Source of the DNA: CALJTV01 sp034433775 | GTDB lineage: Bacteria; Chloroflexota; Dehalococcoidia; GIF9; UBA5629 | Direction: 5' to 3' | DNA: 21,720 nt | Assembly (NCBI GenBank): GCA_034433775.1 | Contig: DAOUAI010000093.1 | Span: forward strand, 1-21,720 | Shown: piece by piece, positions 21,532 through 21,720 of the stretch | How positions within the stretch are numbered: the stretch's first letter is position 1 | Layout of the letters: each line of letters begins with the position of its first letter | The notes under the pieces: generated by a model | What the model saw: the letters and a program-made list of their open reading frames with translations, nothing else | Told to the model about the DNA's origin: nothing | The model's database searches: none | Position numbers and translations under genes: made by a program

Positions 21532-21720
21532 ATGGACGAACGGTATTCTATATTGTTCCAGCCGATAGAAATAGGTAGCATGTGGCTTAAGAACAGGCTC
21601 GTGGTGCCACCAATGGGCACAGGCTTTGCCAACGAAGACGGCACTGTCTCCGAGCGCTTGGTTCAGTACCATGAGACCAGAGCCAGAGGTGGCTTCGGGC
21701 TGATTATTCTGGAAGTGACT
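21532..21720 (+). CDS. Old Yellow Enzyme-family NADH:flavin oxidoreductase, N-terminal part (3' truncated by window edge)
   Basis: The first 63 codons of an FMN-dependent oxidoreductase of the OYE / 2,4-dienoyl-CoA reductase family. The start fits the beta-alpha barrel N-terminus: 'LFQPIEIGSMWLKNRLVVPPMGTGF' with the conserved N-R pair and the PPM loop that binds FMN, then 'VSERLVQYHETRARGGFGLIILE'. ATG 21532 has AGGAGGTG 6 nt upstream. Whether it continues into a single-domain OYE or the longer form with Fe-S and FAD domains cannot be seen. The gap before it (21370-21531) shows no clear promoter. Confidence 0.88.
   Translation, partial: MDERYSILFQPIEIGSMWLKNRLVVPPMGTGFANEDGTVSERLVQYHETRARGGFGLIILEVT

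Noticed and set aside
21405..21644. Minus-strand 79-codon frame near the right edge
   Set aside because: It is antisense to the start of the OYE-family gene, which has a clear ribosome site and conserved N-terminus.

Overview
The window is a compact, mostly ordinary chromosomal segment of an anaerobic or micro-aerobic bacterium. It most resembles Chloroflexota of the Dehalococcoidia type, but this is inferred from the gene repertoire and not proven: a heterodimeric class I fumarase, a TrpB2-type tryptophan synthase under a T-box, a PycB/OadA-like carboxyltransferase, and orotate phosphoribosyltransferase with a cysteine-bearing C-terminus. No mobile element, prophage, CRISPR array or defence system was found.

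Layout. Positions 1-605 are the 3' end of nuoN, presumably the end of a complex I operon. A three-gene plus-strand unit follows (670-2561): NAD kinase, a GNAT acetyltransferase and a Nudix hydrolase. From 14902 down to 2600 on the minus strand runs a tightly packed thirteen-gene central-carbon operon. Its transcriptional order is pccB-like, a 62-residue small protein, pycB/oadA-like, LeuC-like and LeuD-like aconitase-family subunits, isocitrate dehydrogenase, malate dehydrogenase, fumarase alpha, sdhA, sdhC, sdhD, sdhB, fumarase beta. Gaps are 0-25 nt or 4-nt start/stop overlaps. These genes convert pyruvate/oxaloacetate to malate, fumarate and succinate (in either direction) and citrate to 2-oxoglutarate. 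The carboxyltransferase pair could connect this to methylmalonyl-CoA/propionyl-CoA chemistry. Citrate synthase, 2-oxoglutarate oxidoreductase and succinyl-CoA synthetase are not in the window.

Between pccB and the next upstream gene (14903-15366) lies a likely structured non-coding RNA of about 140 nt. It has a near-consensus promoter, a 10-bp closing helix and a T-tract at its 3' end. I could not assign it to a known family, and it is the least explained element here. Upstream of it is a trpB2-like gene (15367-16740) with a complete tryptophan-type T-box leader (promoter, Stem I with a UGG specifier, Stem III, T-box sequence, terminator).

The right-hand part is mixed housekeeping: a SIMPL-domain lipoprotein (minus), signal peptidase I overlapping pyrE (plus), tRNA-Phe, an ABM-domain protein and a GAF-domain protein (minus), a YtxH-like small membrane protein, a tRNA-Leu/tRNA-Gln pair, and the beginning of an Old Yellow Enzyme-family oxidoreductase that runs off the right edge.
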